A stretch of 64,000 nt of DNA. It comes from Planctomycetota bacterium (GTDB lineage Bacteria; Planctomycetota; PUPC01; DSUN01). The translations under genes and the position numbers were made by a program. The notes under the pieces are model-generated. The model had not been told where the DNA came from, ran no database searches, and saw only the letters and a list, made by a program, of their open reading frames with translations. Within the stretch, counting starts at the first letter, position 1, and every line of letters begins with the position of its first letter. The stretch lies in the NCBI GenBank assembly GCA_035384565.1, contig DAOOIT010000007.1, positions 1-64,000 of the forward strand, in the 5' to 3' direction. Below are positions 39,859-48,248 of the stretch, one piece after another.

Positions 39859-41184
39859 CTACAGCCGCCACGGCTCGCGCAGGGCGCGGCGGCTGAGACG
39901 AGCGGCATCGGGGTCGCCGAGGAACTGCTCTGCGAGCGGGTCCCACTTCAGCGGGCGGCCGAGGCGCACCGCCAGATCGCACAGGTGGCTGAGCGTGTCG
40001 CTCCGCACGGCATCCTCGATGGGGCTGACAGGCGTCTGGCGGGTCTTCACGCACTGGATGAAGTCGGCCTCCTGGCCGTAGCTCTCCTTGAGGTGCACGT
40101 CGCCGGGGCCGAGGGGCGCGGCGCGCAGGGCATCCGGCTCGCAGCACATGCCGCCGTAGTAGACGGCGAGCCAGCCCTCGGTGCCGATGAACTGCGTGTA
40201 GTTGCCGAGGCGGGCGAGCTTGGGCTCGGTCTCGGGGGTGACTCCCCATGCCTGGTAGGTGATGACCAGGCCGTTGGCCAGGCGCAGGCGGCAGTTCCAG
40301 TCCACCACAGCGTCGTAACGGCCCTGGGTGGGGACGACGCCCGTGCCCTCGACCTCCCAGGGGCCGAGGGTGTGGAGGTCGTAGGCCCAGACCAGCAGGT
40401 CAAGCGGGTGGGCGCCCCAGCCGGCGATGAAGCCGAGGGCGTAGTCGTAGCAGTGGTACCAGGAGTCGCCTCCGCTGGCGCAGCCGGTGTAGGGCCGCCA
40501 GGGGGCGGGGCCGAGCCAGAGGTCGTAGTCGAGTTCGGGCGGCACGGGCACGGGCTTGGTGTTGCCGCCGCGGGCGCTGTTGGGCGCCTTGACGCGAATC
40601 TCCTTGATCTGGCCGAGGCGGCCGCTGCGGACGAGTTCGCAGCCGAGGCGGCAGTTGCCCATCGAGCGGGCCTCGGTGCCGTACTGCACCACGCGGCCCA
40701 GGCGGCGGGCCGTCTCGCGGCACGCGATGTCCTCTGCCAGGCTCACGCCGAGCGGCTTCTCGACGTGCACGTCCTTGCCGGCCCTCATCGCCATCACCGC
40801 CATCGGCACGTGCCAATGGTCGGGCGAGGCGATGCCCACGGCGTCAATGTCGGGGCGGGCGAGCAGGTCGCGGAAGTCGGCGTAGGCGGCGCAGTCTCTG
40901 TTGCCGTAGCCCTGGTCCACGATGGCCTTGGCGCGCTCGCGCACGTGCTTCCACACGTCGCACACGGCCACCACCTGGGCGTCGGAGCAGGCCATCTGCT
41001 CGCGGGCGTTCTGGAGTCCGCGCGGCCCGACGGCGATGTAGCCGGTGGCCACACGCTCGTTGGCCGGCGCGCGGCCTTCGGCCCCCAGCGCCGCCGAGGT
41101 GAGGACGTACGGCGCGGCCAGGCATCCTGAGAGACTTCCCAGGAAGCGTCGGCGGCTGCACGCCTGGGCTCGCGGTCTGCTCAT
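39859..41184 (-). CDS. Tat-exported Gfo/Idh/MocA oxidoreductase in operon with isomerase-like gene
   Basis: Protein of 441 aa with GGGAGAAGG just before the ATG and a twin-arginine signal (SRRRFLGSLSGCLAAPYV). The Rossmann loop is unusual: TGYIAVGPRGLQNA in place of a strict GxGxxG. Then IASPDHWHVPM and HVEKPLGVS (catalytic lysine present). The second domain has the family's usual late His/Asp region (FIAGWGAHPLDLLVW). It starts 30 bp after a secreted sugar-isomerase-like gene and is very likely cotranscribed, which suggests sequential action on the same sugar outside the cytoplasm. Confidence 0.9.
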   Translation of the reverse strand: MSRPRAQACSRRRFLGSLSGCLAAPYVLTSAALGAEGRAPANERVATGYIAVGPRGLQNAREQMACSDAQVVAVCDVWKHVRERAKAIVDQGYGNRDCAAYADFRDLLARPDIDAVGIASPDHWHVPMAVMAMRAGKDVHVEKPLGVSLAEDIACRETARRLGRVVQYGTEARSMGNCRLGCELVRSGRLGQIKEIRVKAPNSARGGNTKPVPVPPELDYDLWLGPAPWRPYTGCASGGDSWYHCYDYALGFIAGWGAHPLDLLVWAYDLHTLGPWEVEGTGVVPTQGRYDAVVDWNCRLRLANGLVITYQAWGVTPETEPKLARLGNYTQFIGTEGWLAVYYGGMCCEPDALRAAPLGPGDVHLKESYGQEADFIQCVKTRQTPVSPIEDAVRSDTLSHLCDLAVRLGRPLKWDPLAEQFLGDPDAARLSRRALREPWRL

Positions 41185-41214
41185 GGCCTTCTCCCGACAC
41201 GAGCCGGATGCGGG

Positions 41215-42021
41215 TTACTTCGCCTGGGCTTCCTCGGCGGCGAGACGCTCGGAGTACTCCTTCCACGCCGTGGCCGACTGGGTGAGGAAGACGAGCGGGT
41301 CGCCCTTGAGGCCGTAGCACTGAAGCCCGACGGGGCCCCTGAAGCCCACGGCCTTGGTCTTCTTCAGGTAGCCATAGACGTCGAAGTCGCCCTTGCCCAG
41401 AGGCTGGATGAGCCGGTCCCAGCCCATGCTCTGGCCCTTCTCCTTCTTGTCGGCGCCGTTGACTGTGACGACGAAGAGGTAGGGCGCGACCTCTTCGAGA
41501 ATCTTGTCGAGTTCCGGCCCCTGGTCGTTCATCAGCTCGTGGCAGAGGTTGATGGTGAGGCCGACGGCTTTGTGGGCGACCTTCTTGACGAGCCTCGCGC
41601 CCTCGCGGGCCGTGGCGATGTAGTTGCCGGTGTGCGGATAGATGGAGATGCGGACGCCCGCCTCTTCGGCCACGGCGCCCAGGTCGCGGAGAATCTCGAC
41701 GGCCTTGGCATCCTCTTCCTCGATCTTCGCGCGGTTGCCGCTCACGGTGAGCCAGAAGACGGTGTCGGTGCCCTTGATGCTGCGAATCTGGTCCTTCAGG
41801 TTGGCGGCGTAGGGCGGATCCTTGTCCACGTTGAAGCCTGTGTAGATGTTCTTGATGGTCGCGTAGCCGAGCTCCGTGAGCTTCGCGTCGGGCAGCGTGG
41901 CGCAGTAGGGGAAGAACGGGTTCGTCAGCCCCTTGCCGCTTTCGGCGGCCTCGCCCGCCGCGGCCGCCGCGAATGCCCACGCCATCACGCCCGAGCCGAA
42001 GAGTAGACACGCCGTCCTCAT
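41215..42021 (-). CDS. secreted sugar isomerase/epimerase-like TIM barrel
   Basis: Exported protein of 268 aa. GGAAGGAG lies 8 nt before the ATG and a signal peptide follows (CLLFGSGVMAWAFAAAAAGEA). The mature part resembles the AP-endonuclease-2/xylose-isomerase-like barrel: ELGYATIKNIYTGF, AGVRISIYPHTGNYIA, VGLTINLCHELMND, LFVVTVNGADK and VGFRGPVGLQCYGL, with Glu/His/Asp residues in the expected metal-site strands. Family members isomerise sugars or, in 3-keto-glycoside pathways, cleave or epimerise keto-sugars. Secretion is less usual than cytoplasmic location and matches the Tat export of its operon partner. Confidence 0.83.
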   Translation of the reverse strand: MRTACLLFGSGVMAWAFAAAAAGEAAESGKGLTNPFFPYCATLPDAKLTELGYATIKNIYTGFNVDKDPPYAANLKDQIRSIKGTDTVFWLTVSGNRAKIEEEDAKAVEILRDLGAVAEEAGVRISIYPHTGNYIATAREGARLVKKVAHKAVGLTINLCHELMNDQGPELDKILEEVAPYLFVVTVNGADKKEKGQSMGWDRLIQPLGKGDFDVYGYLKKTKAVGFRGPVGLQCYGLKGDPLVFLTQSATAWKEYSERLAAEEAQAK

Positions 42022-42071
42022 TGGCTTCACTCCTTCCTGTCGGCCGCTCCACATTCGCACACGCGACACTG

Positions 42072-42100
42072 AGGCTATCGCCCGCGGCCGCGAATGTCAA
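42072..42100 (-). promoter_or_regulatory. sigma-70 promoter of isomerase/oxidoreductase operon
   Basis: On the minus strand TTGACA (42100-42095) and TAGCCT (42077-42072), 17-bp spacer, start of transcription about 44 nt before the ATG. Divergent from the promoter at 42108, with only 7 bp between them. Confidence 0.6.
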
Positions 42101-42107
42101 GATTGAC

Positions 42108-42136
42108 TTGAGGATTGCCCGTGCCTCGGCTACAAT
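42108..42136 (+). promoter_or_regulatory. sigma-70 promoter of Tat barrel-protein gene
   Basis: TTGAGG (42108-42113) and TACAAT (42131-42136), 17-bp spacer, start of transcription about 31 nt before the ATG at 42174. Confidence 0.6.
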
Positions 42137-42173
42137 GCGGGGGATGGGAAGGCCGCACACCAGGAGATGGAGC

Positions 42174-43112
42174 ATGCGCGAAGGAATGAGCCGCCGGGAG
42201 TTCGTGAGGAGCACCGTCGCCGCATCGGCCGGCTCGGCGCTGGCGTTCGGCGCCGGCGCCGCACGGGCGGGCGAGGCGCCGGCCGGCCCGGCCAAGCCGC
42301 TGCTGCCGACGGGCAAGATCGGCAAACTGGCCATCACACGCCTGATCCTGGGCGGCAACCTGCTGGGGCGCTACAACCACGCGCGCGACCTGCGCTACGT
42401 CCTCCGACTGGTGAAGGAGTACAACACCGACGAGAAGATCCTCCAGACCCTCGCCCTCGCCGAGGCCAGCGGGATCAACACCGTGTCGGTCCACGTGAGT
42501 AACGACACCCGTCGCTTGCTCAAGGAGCACCGCGAGAAGCGCGGCGGCAAGCTCCAGTGGATCCTCTACCCGACGAGCAACATCGAGGATTGGGCAGGCT
42601 ACAGCCGCGACGTGCAGCAGATCGCCGACGACGGGGCCGAGGCCTGCTACGTGTGGGGCGTGCACACCGACGGCCTGGTGGCGAAGGGCAAGCTCGACGT
42701 CGTCGCCAAAGCCGTCGAGCTGATCAAGGCCAACGGCATGCCCGCGGGCGTCTGCGCACACGACCTCCGCGTGATCCAGGAGTGCGAGAAGGCCAAGGTG
42801 CCCGTGGACTTCTATATCAAGACCTTCCACCATCTGAAGTACCCCAGCGCAAAGATGGATTACGATTCGATCTGGTGCCGCAATCCCGAGGAGACGGCGG
42901 CATTCATGGCGTCGGTGGAAAAGCCCTGGATCGCCTTCAAGGTGATGGCGGCCGGGGCCATCCCCCCGAAGGACGCCTTCCGCTTCGCCTTCGAGGGCGG
43001 CGCCGACTTCATCTTCGCGGGGATGTTCGACTTCGACATTGCCGAAGACGTGCAGATCACCCGCGACATCCTGGCGGGCGAGCCGAAGCGCTCGAGGCCG
43101 TGGCGGGCGTGA
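42174..43112 (+). CDS. Tat-exported barrel protein, aldo/keto-reductase-like, copy 1
   Basis: Protein of 312 aa with AGGAG 7 nt before the ATG and the Tat motif SRREFVRSTVAASAG. The mature part begins GKIGKLAITRLILGGNLLGRY, like the start of aldo/keto reductases, then alternating strands and helices (LALAEASGINTVSVH, ELIKANGMPAGVCAHDL, DFYIKTFHH, WIAFKVMAAGAI, GADFIFAGMFDF) that read as a TIM barrel. I cannot see a clear Asp-Tyr-Lys-His catalytic tetrad of aldo/keto reductases. Function unknown. It is followed by a paralogue with about the same length. Confidence 0.78.
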   Translation: MREGMSRREFVRSTVAASAGSALAFGAGAARAGEAPAGPAKPLLPTGKIGKLAITRLILGGNLLGRYNHARDLRYVLRLVKEYNTDEKILQTLALAEASGINTVSVHVSNDTRRLLKEHREKRGGKLQWILYPTSNIEDWAGYSRDVQQIADDGAEACYVWGVHTDGLVAKGKLDVVAKAVELIKANGMPAGVCAHDLRVIQECEKAKVPVDFYIKTFHHLKYPSAKMDYDSIWCRNPEETAAFMASVEKPWIAFKVMAAGAIPPKDAFRFAFEGGADFIFAGMFDFDIAEDVQITRDILAGEPKRSRPWRA

Positions 43113-43124
43113 AGGAAATCGCTT

Positions 43125-43211
43125 CCTCCCGAACGTTCCAATCCGTTCGGGAGGGTAGGTTGGGGCGTCCGCTGCGTTACCCTCCCAAAGGTATTGGAAC
43201 CTTCGGGAGGG
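43125..43211. repeat. two family-A palindromes between tandem paralogues
   Basis: First palindrome: CCTCCCGAACG / CGTTCGGGAGG (43125-43154) with a TTCCAATC loop. Second: CCCTCCCAAAGGT / ACCTTCGGGAGGG (43180-43211, one mismatch) with an ATTGGA loop. They fill most of the 121-bp spacer. Confidence 0.85.
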
Positions 43212-43233
43212 AGCATAGCCAAAGGAGAGCACA

Positions 43234-44154
43234 ATGCCTGGCGATCTCAGCCGACGTGACTTCGTGAAGGGTTCGGTCGCTGGCGCGGCGTTGGCGGCTG
43301 GGGCGGGCGCGCTCGGAGCGGCCGCGCCCACGGCCCCCGCGGGCGACGCGCTGCCGAAGGGCAAGATCGGCAAGATGGAGATCAGCCGCATCCTCCTCGG
43401 CGGCAACCTGCTCACCCACTTCACCCACAGCCGCGACCTGCGCTACGTCTACGCCCTCGCCGCACGCTACAACACCCCCGAGAAGATCATCGAGACCATG
43501 GCCGTCGCCGAGGCCAACGGCATCAACACCCTCGTCATCCACACCGTGCCCGCCGCCCTCAAGCTCCTCGAACAACACCGCAAGAACGGCGGCAAGATGC
43601 AGTGGATCATCTGCTCCACCGCGCCCATCGAGGACGTGAACAAGTACAGCCAGTCCGTTCAGCAACTCGTGGACATGGGCACCGACGCGATCTACGTGTG
43701 GGGCGTTCACGCCGACGGCCTCGCGGGCGCCAAGGTGGGCGTCCTGGCCAAGGCCGTCGAGATCATCAAGGCCAGCGGCGCCCTGTGCGGCGTCGGCGCG
43801 CACCAGCTCGCCGTCGTCCAGGCCTGCGAGAAAGAGAAGATCCCCAACGACTTCTACATCAAGACCCTGCACCACCACAACTACCCCAGCGCCAAGCTGA
43901 ACCACGACTCGAGCTGGTGCTCGAACCCCGAGGAGACGATCCAGACGATGGAGGCGGTGGAGAAGCCGTGGATCGCCTTCAAGGTGATGGCCGCCGGCGC
44001 GATCCCGCCCGAGAACGCCTTCCGCTACGTGTTCGAGGGGGGCGCCGACTTCAGCCTGGCCGGCATGTTCGACTTCGAGATCGCCGAGGATGTGGCAATC
44101 GCCAGGCGCGTGCTGGCCGGCATCAAGGACCGCAAGAGGCCGTGGAGGGGATAG
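43234..44154 (+). CDS. Tat-exported barrel protein, aldo/keto-reductase-like, copy 2
   Basis: Protein of 306 aa, paralogue of the preceding gene. AAAGGAG is 7 nt before the ATG; Tat signal SRRDFVKGSVAGAALAAG. Shared blocks: GKIGKMEISRILLGGNLL, AVAEANGINTLVIH, IEDVNKYSQSVQQL, CEKEKIPNDFYIKTLHHHNYP, WIAFKVMAAGAIPPENAF and FEIAEDVAIARRVLAG. The conserved IKTxHH and MAAGAIPP motifs in both copies are likely active-site loops of a barrel enzyme. No experimentally known relative is recognised. Probably cotranscribed with copy 1. Confidence 0.78.
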   Translation: MPGDLSRRDFVKGSVAGAALAAGAGALGAAAPTAPAGDALPKGKIGKMEISRILLGGNLLTHFTHSRDLRYVYALAARYNTPEKIIETMAVAEANGINTLVIHTVPAALKLLEQHRKNGGKMQWIICSTAPIEDVNKYSQSVQQLVDMGTDAIYVWGVHADGLAGAKVGVLAKAVEIIKASGALCGVGAHQLAVVQACEKEKIPNDFYIKTLHHHNYPSAKLNHDSSWCSNPEETIQTMEAVEKPWIAFKVMAAGAIPPENAFRYVFEGGADFSLAGMFDFEIAEDVAIARRVLAGIKDRKRPWRG

Positions 44155-44186
44155 CCGGCCGCCATTTCTGAGGCGGCAAATGGAAT

Positions 44187-44275
44187 GGCACGGACACACA
44201 GGGACTCACACGGTCTGAAGCCACTCCAGGTAGAGGTGGGCTCGTCGGTGAGTGTCCATGAATGTCCGTGTGGTC
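44187..44275. repeat. degenerate repeat in inverted arms (GGACA type)
   Basis: Left arm (44187-44212) with units around CACGGACACACAGGGACT, right arm (44247-44274) with GTGAGTGTCC and AATGTCCGTGTGG. The arms are complementary with small gaps. Lies between a barrel-protein gene and the next oxidoreductase gene. Confidence 0.6.
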
Positions 44276-44302
44276 TTTTCCCATCGCTAGGCGGTTGAGA
44301 AC

Positions 44303-45640
44303 GTGAAACGCAGGGAGTTCCTCGAGGCCGGCGCCGCCGGAGCGGGTCTTGTGCTCCTCGGCGCCCACGCCGCCGAGTCGGGCAAGGCGCCCTCCGATGC
44401 CCTCCACGTCGCCCTCGTCGGCGCGGGCGACCAGGGGCGCGTGCTCATCAACTCCACGCTGCCCATCCCGGGCGTCCGCTTTCAGGCCATCTGCGATGCC
44501 TGGCCCTATCGCCGCCAGGGCACGAAGTACTACCTCAGCGTCTACAAGCACAAGGCCAACGACTACGCCGATTATCGCGAGATGCTCGACAAAGAGAAGG
44601 GCCTCGACGCCGTCCTCGTCGCCACGCCCGACGACGTCCACGCCGAGCAGGCCGTCGCCTGCCTCAAAGCCGGGCTGCACGTCTACTGCGAATGCCCGAT
44701 GGCGAACACCGTCGAGAGCGCCCGCGCGATGGCCCGGGCGGCCAGGGAGACGGGCCGCCTCCTCCAGATCGGCTATCAGCGCCGCAGCAACCCCCGCTAC
44801 ATCCACGCCCTCGACAAACTGCTCCGTGAGGCGAAACTCCCGGGGCGCCTCACCCACCTCAACGCCCAGTGGTGTCAGCCGGTCGCCGACGACCTCGGCT
44901 GGCCCAAGGCCGCCGCGATGGGCGATGCCGAGCTCAAGCCGTTCGGCTACGCCAGCATGCACGAGCTGCGCAACTGGCGGCACTTCCGCAAGCACTCCGC
45001 CGGCCTCTTCGCCGGCCTCCTCGGCCACGCGCTCGATGTCGCCAACTGGTTCCTCGGCGCGCCCCCCAAGAGCATCCTCGCAGCAGGCGGCACCGACTTC
45101 TACAAAGGCCGCGAGTGGCCCGACAACGTGATGGCCGTGATGGACTACGAGACGCCCGATGGAGTCATCCGCGCCGCCTACCAGGTGCTCACCACCACCA
45201 CGGCCGGCGGCGTGGCCGCTTTCGAGCAGTTCATGGGCACTGAAGGCTCCCTGCGCATCTCCGAGTTCCCCAGGTGGACCAAGCTCTTCCACGAAGCCCA
45301 CGCGCCCGACTGGGACAAGTGGGCCCGCCTCAACTACGTGGTCAAGGAGCCGCTGCCCGCGCCCGAGAAGAAGGAGATCGAGGAGGGCAAGCCCGAGGAC
45401 CCCAACGTCGTGAAAAGCCGCGAGACGGGCCTGGTCTTGAGCTATGACCTGCCCGTCGTCCTCGACAAGCTGCCCCACCAGCCGCACCTGGAGAACTTCC
45501 TCGACGCCGTCCGCGGCAAGGCCAAGCTCACCTGCCCCGCCGAAGCCGCCTTCCCCGCCACCGTCGCCGCCCTCAAGGTGAACGAGGCCATCGAGGCGAA
45601 ACGCCTGGTCGTCCTATCCCCCGCGGATTACGCTACCTGA
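44303..45640 (+). CDS. Tat-exported Gfo/Idh/MocA protein with altered lysine motif
   Basis: Protein of 445 aa with a GTG start and Tat-type signal MKRREFLEAGAAGAGLVLLG. No good ribosome-binding site is visible. Rossmann motif VALVGAGDQGRVLI, then VATPDDVHAEQAVA. The usual catalytic E-K-P reads Y-C-E-C-P-M, so the lysine is replaced by cysteine. Other family features are intact (GYQRRSNPRYIHAL, LLGHALDVANWFLG). The change suggests either altered chemistry or a binding role. It converges with the apbE gene across a palindrome-rich spacer. Confidence 0.88.
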   Translation: MKRREFLEAGAAGAGLVLLGAHAAESGKAPSDALHVALVGAGDQGRVLINSTLPIPGVRFQAICDAWPYRRQGTKYYLSVYKHKANDYADYREMLDKEKGLDAVLVATPDDVHAEQAVACLKAGLHVYCECPMANTVESARAMARAARETGRLLQIGYQRRSNPRYIHALDKLLREAKLPGRLTHLNAQWCQPVADDLGWPKAAAMGDAELKPFGYASMHELRNWRHFRKHSAGLFAGLLGHALDVANWFLGAPPKSILAAGGTDFYKGREWPDNVMAVMDYETPDGVIRAAYQVLTTTTAGGVAAFEQFMGTEGSLRISEFPRWTKLFHEAHAPDWDKWARLNYVVKEPLPAPEKKEIEEGKPEDPNVVKSRETGLVLSYDLPVVLDKLPHQPHLENFLDAVRGKAKLTCPAEAAFPATVAALKVNEAIEAKRLVVLSPADYAT

Positions 45641-45693
45641 TGGGTGGTTGGCCTGTCGGCTGCTCCCCCCGGCCCCTATTGGAACGAGGATTT

Positions 45694-45743
45694 CATACTT
45701 GAACAAGTATGCAAAACTGCCTGGCGCTTTCGCGCGAAAGCGC
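45694..45743. repeat. two perfect palindromes between converging genes
   Basis: CATACTTG-AA-CAAGTATG (45694-45711) and GCGCTTTCGCGCGAAAGCGC (45724-45743, perfect 20-nt palindrome). They lie between the converging oxidoreductase and apbE genes and may form terminator or protein-binding structures. Confidence 0.75.
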
Positions 45744-45783
45744 GACACCACTACACCACGGCCACGCCGTGCAGCAGGCGCAA

Positions 45784-46680
45784 TCACGGTATCGTTGTAC
45801 AGATGCCCGTTGGGGGGCAGAGCAGGCGTGCCGAAGCACCGGAGCGGCGGCAGCATGAGCGAATCTCCTCGTCGCCCATCACCATGAAGGCGGTGGAGAG
45901 GGCATCGGCGACAGCAGCGCTGGGAGCGATGGCCCAGGCGCGGAGGCGGCCCTCGGCGGGGCGGCCGGTGCGCGGGTCAATGATGTGGCTGCCCTTGACC
46001 CCAAGGCCCGAGGCGCCAAGGGCCTGGTTCGCGAGCACGAGGCGCTGCGGGGCATCGCCGGGGCCGAGTTCCGCGGCCCAGCCTTCCTCGTCGGACGGGG
46101 CGTCGAGCGCGAGAAGCGTACTCGTGCTGGCGCAGAGCAGCGCCGAGCCAATCCCCCACTCGCGGAGCAGCGTGGCCATGCGGTCGAGGGCGAAGCCCTT
46201 GCCAATGCCGCCGAGGTCCAGGTGAACGCCCTCGGCGAGGACGCGAACGGTATGAGCCTCCCCGTCGAACTCGATCAGTGGGGGTGCTGCGCCGCTGCGC
46301 ATGGGCGTGGCGACAAACGCCCCGCCTGTCGTCGGCCCGCAAGCGGGATGCTTGCGGCTACGGGCGCGCCCGCGGGGCGTGACCCCTTCTGACCTGCCAG
46401 CATAGGCGATGTCGAAGGCGTCGGCGGTGTCGCAGCGGACCTGTTCGGCGATGCGGATGCACTCGAGGGTGTCGTGATGGACGAACGTAGCCTCGCCAAC
46501 ACGCAGACGGTTGATGCGCCAGATGTCGCTGCCCTCGGCGAAGCGGCTCAGGCGGGCCTCGACGCGGTCCAACTCGGCGAATGCCTCGGCCGCCGCCTGA
46601 CGGGCATAGGCCGCCTCCTCATCGGCGATGACCATCCGGAAGGTCGTCGCCATCGCGTCGTGGGTAAGGGTGGTGCGCAT
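45784..46680 (-). CDS. apbE: ApbE-family FAD:protein FMN transferase with repeat inserted in frame
   Basis: Protein of 298 aa. The ATG has AGGA 5 nt upstream; the longer frame begins with a TTG lacking a site. Family motifs are present: DAMATTFRMVIA, HLDLGGIGKGFALDR (flavin/Mg region), GSHIIDPRTGRP and ADALSTAFMVMG. ApbE enzymes transfer FMN from FAD to a Thr of exported redox proteins. No signal peptide or lipobox is seen, unlike many ApbE. Residues about 101-121 (RGRARSRKHPACGPTTGG) are encoded by a family-B palindrome, a loop between conserved blocks. The enzyme may still work. Confidence 0.88.
   Translation of the reverse strand: MRTTLTHDAMATTFRMVIADEEAAYARQAAAEAFAELDRVEARLSRFAEGSDIWRINRLRVGEATFVHHDTLECIRIAEQVRCDTADAFDIAYAGRSEGVTPRGRARSRKHPACGPTTGGAFVATPMRSGAAPPLIEFDGEAHTVRVLAEGVHLDLGGIGKGFALDRMATLLREWGIGSALLCASTSTLLALDAPSDEEGWAAELGPGDAPQRLVLANQALGASGLGVKGSHIIDPRTGRPAEGRLRAWAIAPSAAVADALSTAFMVMGDEEIRSCCRRSGASARLLCPPTGICTTIP
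46318..46379. repeat. family-B palindromic element within apbE
   Basis: Inner stem CCGCAAGC / GCTTGCGG (46337-46357), outer arms CGCCCCGC (46318-46325) and GCGGGGCG (46372-46379). On the minus strand the core reads GTAGCCGCAAGCATCCCGCT, matching the copies at 39709 and 39747. It is translated in frame. Confidence 0.75.
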
Positions 46681-46694
46681 GGGGTCCTGGGGCA

Positions 46695-46768
46695 ACCCGT
46701 CAGACCTGTCCCACCAGTCCGGCTTGCCTGACCTGTCCGACGTGTCCCACCTGTCGCACTTGTGCGCT
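46695..46768. repeat. 9-nt degenerate tandem repeat (GACCTGTCC type)
   Basis: Seven or eight 9-nt units such as GACCTGTCC, CACCAGTCC, GACGTGTCC and CACCTGTCG fill the spacer between apbE and the next oxidoreductase gene. A shorter array of the same type (GACGTGTCG, GACCTGCCC) is at 48249-48281. Confidence 0.7.
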
Positions 46769-46781
46769 CAAGGGCAAGCGC

Positions 46782-48215
46782 TCACAGTTCCCATCCCTTT
46801 CTCGGCTCGCGGCTGACCCAGCGGTTGACCTCGGGGAGGTTGGTGCACTGGAGCTTCTCGCCGTCCCACTCGACCTTCTTGCCGACACCCGCTCGGATGG
46901 CGACGTGGCCGACGTAGATGCACTCCATCATCGGACAGGCGAAGCCCGGGAAGTTCGAGATGGGCGGCTCGCCGCCCTCCTTGCAGGCGCGGATGAAGTC
47001 GCCGTGGATGCCGCCCTTGGGGCGCGGCAGAGTCCGCGGCGGCACGGGCGTGGCCTTGTGCTGCTCCTCGGGCAGGATGCGGGGCGCGCCGCCGTGGGAG
47101 CCGACGTGGATGATGCCCTTCTCGCCGACGAAGAGCGACGCGGCGTCGCCCAGCCGCCGTTCGTACTTCTTCTCCAGCTCCAGGGCGAGCTTCGGACGGT
47201 TGAGCTGCTCGGGCGGGGCGCCCTGGCTCTTCGTTGGGTCCTTGGCCTTCGCGTAACTGCCGTCGTACCAGATGACGGTGGCGGGCGGGAGGTCGCCCCG
47301 CTGTGGGAAGTCGTAGCGGATGATGACGCGTGCGGGGAAGCGGTCGTCGCTCGCGTCGTCCATCTCGAGGACCTCGACCGTCCTGGGCGCGCCGAGCTTG
47401 AGGGCGAAGAAGACGGCGTCGAGCATGTGGGTGGACCAGCCGCCGATCGAGCCGGTGCCGAAGTCGCACCAGCCGTGCCAGGTGCCGGGGTGGAGGCCGG
47501 CGTGGTAGTCGCGGTAGGGGGCGGGGCCGAGCCAGAGGTCCCAGTTGAGCCCCGCGGGCACGGGCTGCGCGGGGGGCCGCTGCATCGAGCCGCCGAAGCG
47601 CCCTGTCCAGGCGTGCCAGGAGTGGACCTCCAGGAGCTTGCCGATGGCGCCGGCCGCGAGGTATTCGGCCAGGGCCTGGTCGCCGCCGGCGGCGAGGCCC
47701 TGGTTGCCCATCTGGGTCATCACCTTGGGGTTCTGGCGGCAGGTCTCGGCCAGTTTCCTGGCCTCGCCGATGTTGTGGGTGACGGGCTTCTCGCAGTAGA
47801 CGTGCACGCCCGCCTTCACCGCCAGCGTGCAGGGCAGGGCGTGATGGTGGTCGGGCGTGGCGATGAACACCGCGTCGAGGTCCCTGCCCATCTTGTCGAA
47901 GAGCTGCCGGTAGTCGGTGAACAGTTTCACGCTCTCGGGCTTGAAGTCGGTGAGCTTGTTCTTCTCGGCGTAGCTGGCGATCCACTTGAGCGTGCTGGCC
48001 GCCTGCTTCTCATCGGCGTCCACGAGGGCGACGAGACGTTCCTGGGCGGCGATGGGCAGGTGCGCTCTGCCGCGCCCGCCGCAGCCGATGAGGGCGGTGC
48101 CGAGCTTCGAGTTGGGCGCATCGGCGGCGAGAATGGTCAGGCGCCTGACGGCGCAGGCGCCGGCGGCGCCGGCCACGCGACCGAGCCATTGGCGACGAGA
48201 GAATCGAGCTTGCAT
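46782..48215 (-). CDS. Tat-exported Gfo/Idh/MocA oxidoreductase
   Basis: Protein of 477 aa with a twin-arginine signal SRRQWLGRVAGAAGACAV. Rossmann motif TALIGCGGRGRAHL, IATPDHHHALPCTLA and the catalytic-lysine motif YCEKPVTHN. Later blocks include the long insertion typical of Planctomycetes members (DFGTGSIGGWSTHMLDAVF, with His/Asp). GGAG lies 11 nt before the ATG, a weak site. A VCBS/FG-GAP protein gene precedes it on the same strand, 104 bp upstream, so the two may be expressed together. Substrate unknown. Confidence 0.9.
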   Translation of the reverse strand: MQARFSRRQWLGRVAGAAGACAVRRLTILAADAPNSKLGTALIGCGGRGRAHLPIAAQERLVALVDADEKQAASTLKWIASYAEKNKLTDFKPESVKLFTDYRQLFDKMGRDLDAVFIATPDHHHALPCTLAVKAGVHVYCEKPVTHNIGEARKLAETCRQNPKVMTQMGNQGLAAGGDQALAEYLAAGAIGKLLEVHSWHAWTGRFGGSMQRPPAQPVPAGLNWDLWLGPAPYRDYHAGLHPGTWHGWCDFGTGSIGGWSTHMLDAVFFALKLGAPRTVEVLEMDDASDDRFPARVIIRYDFPQRGDLPPATVIWYDGSYAKAKDPTKSQGAPPEQLNRPKLALELEKKYERRLGDAASLFVGEKGIIHVGSHGGAPRILPEEQHKATPVPPRTLPRPKGGIHGDFIRACKEGGEPPISNFPGFACPMMECIYVGHVAIRAGVGKKVEWDGEKLQCTNLPEVNRWVSREPRKGWEL

Positions 48216-48248
48216 GGCGCAGGCACTCCATCGAGAGCATGGGGGTCA

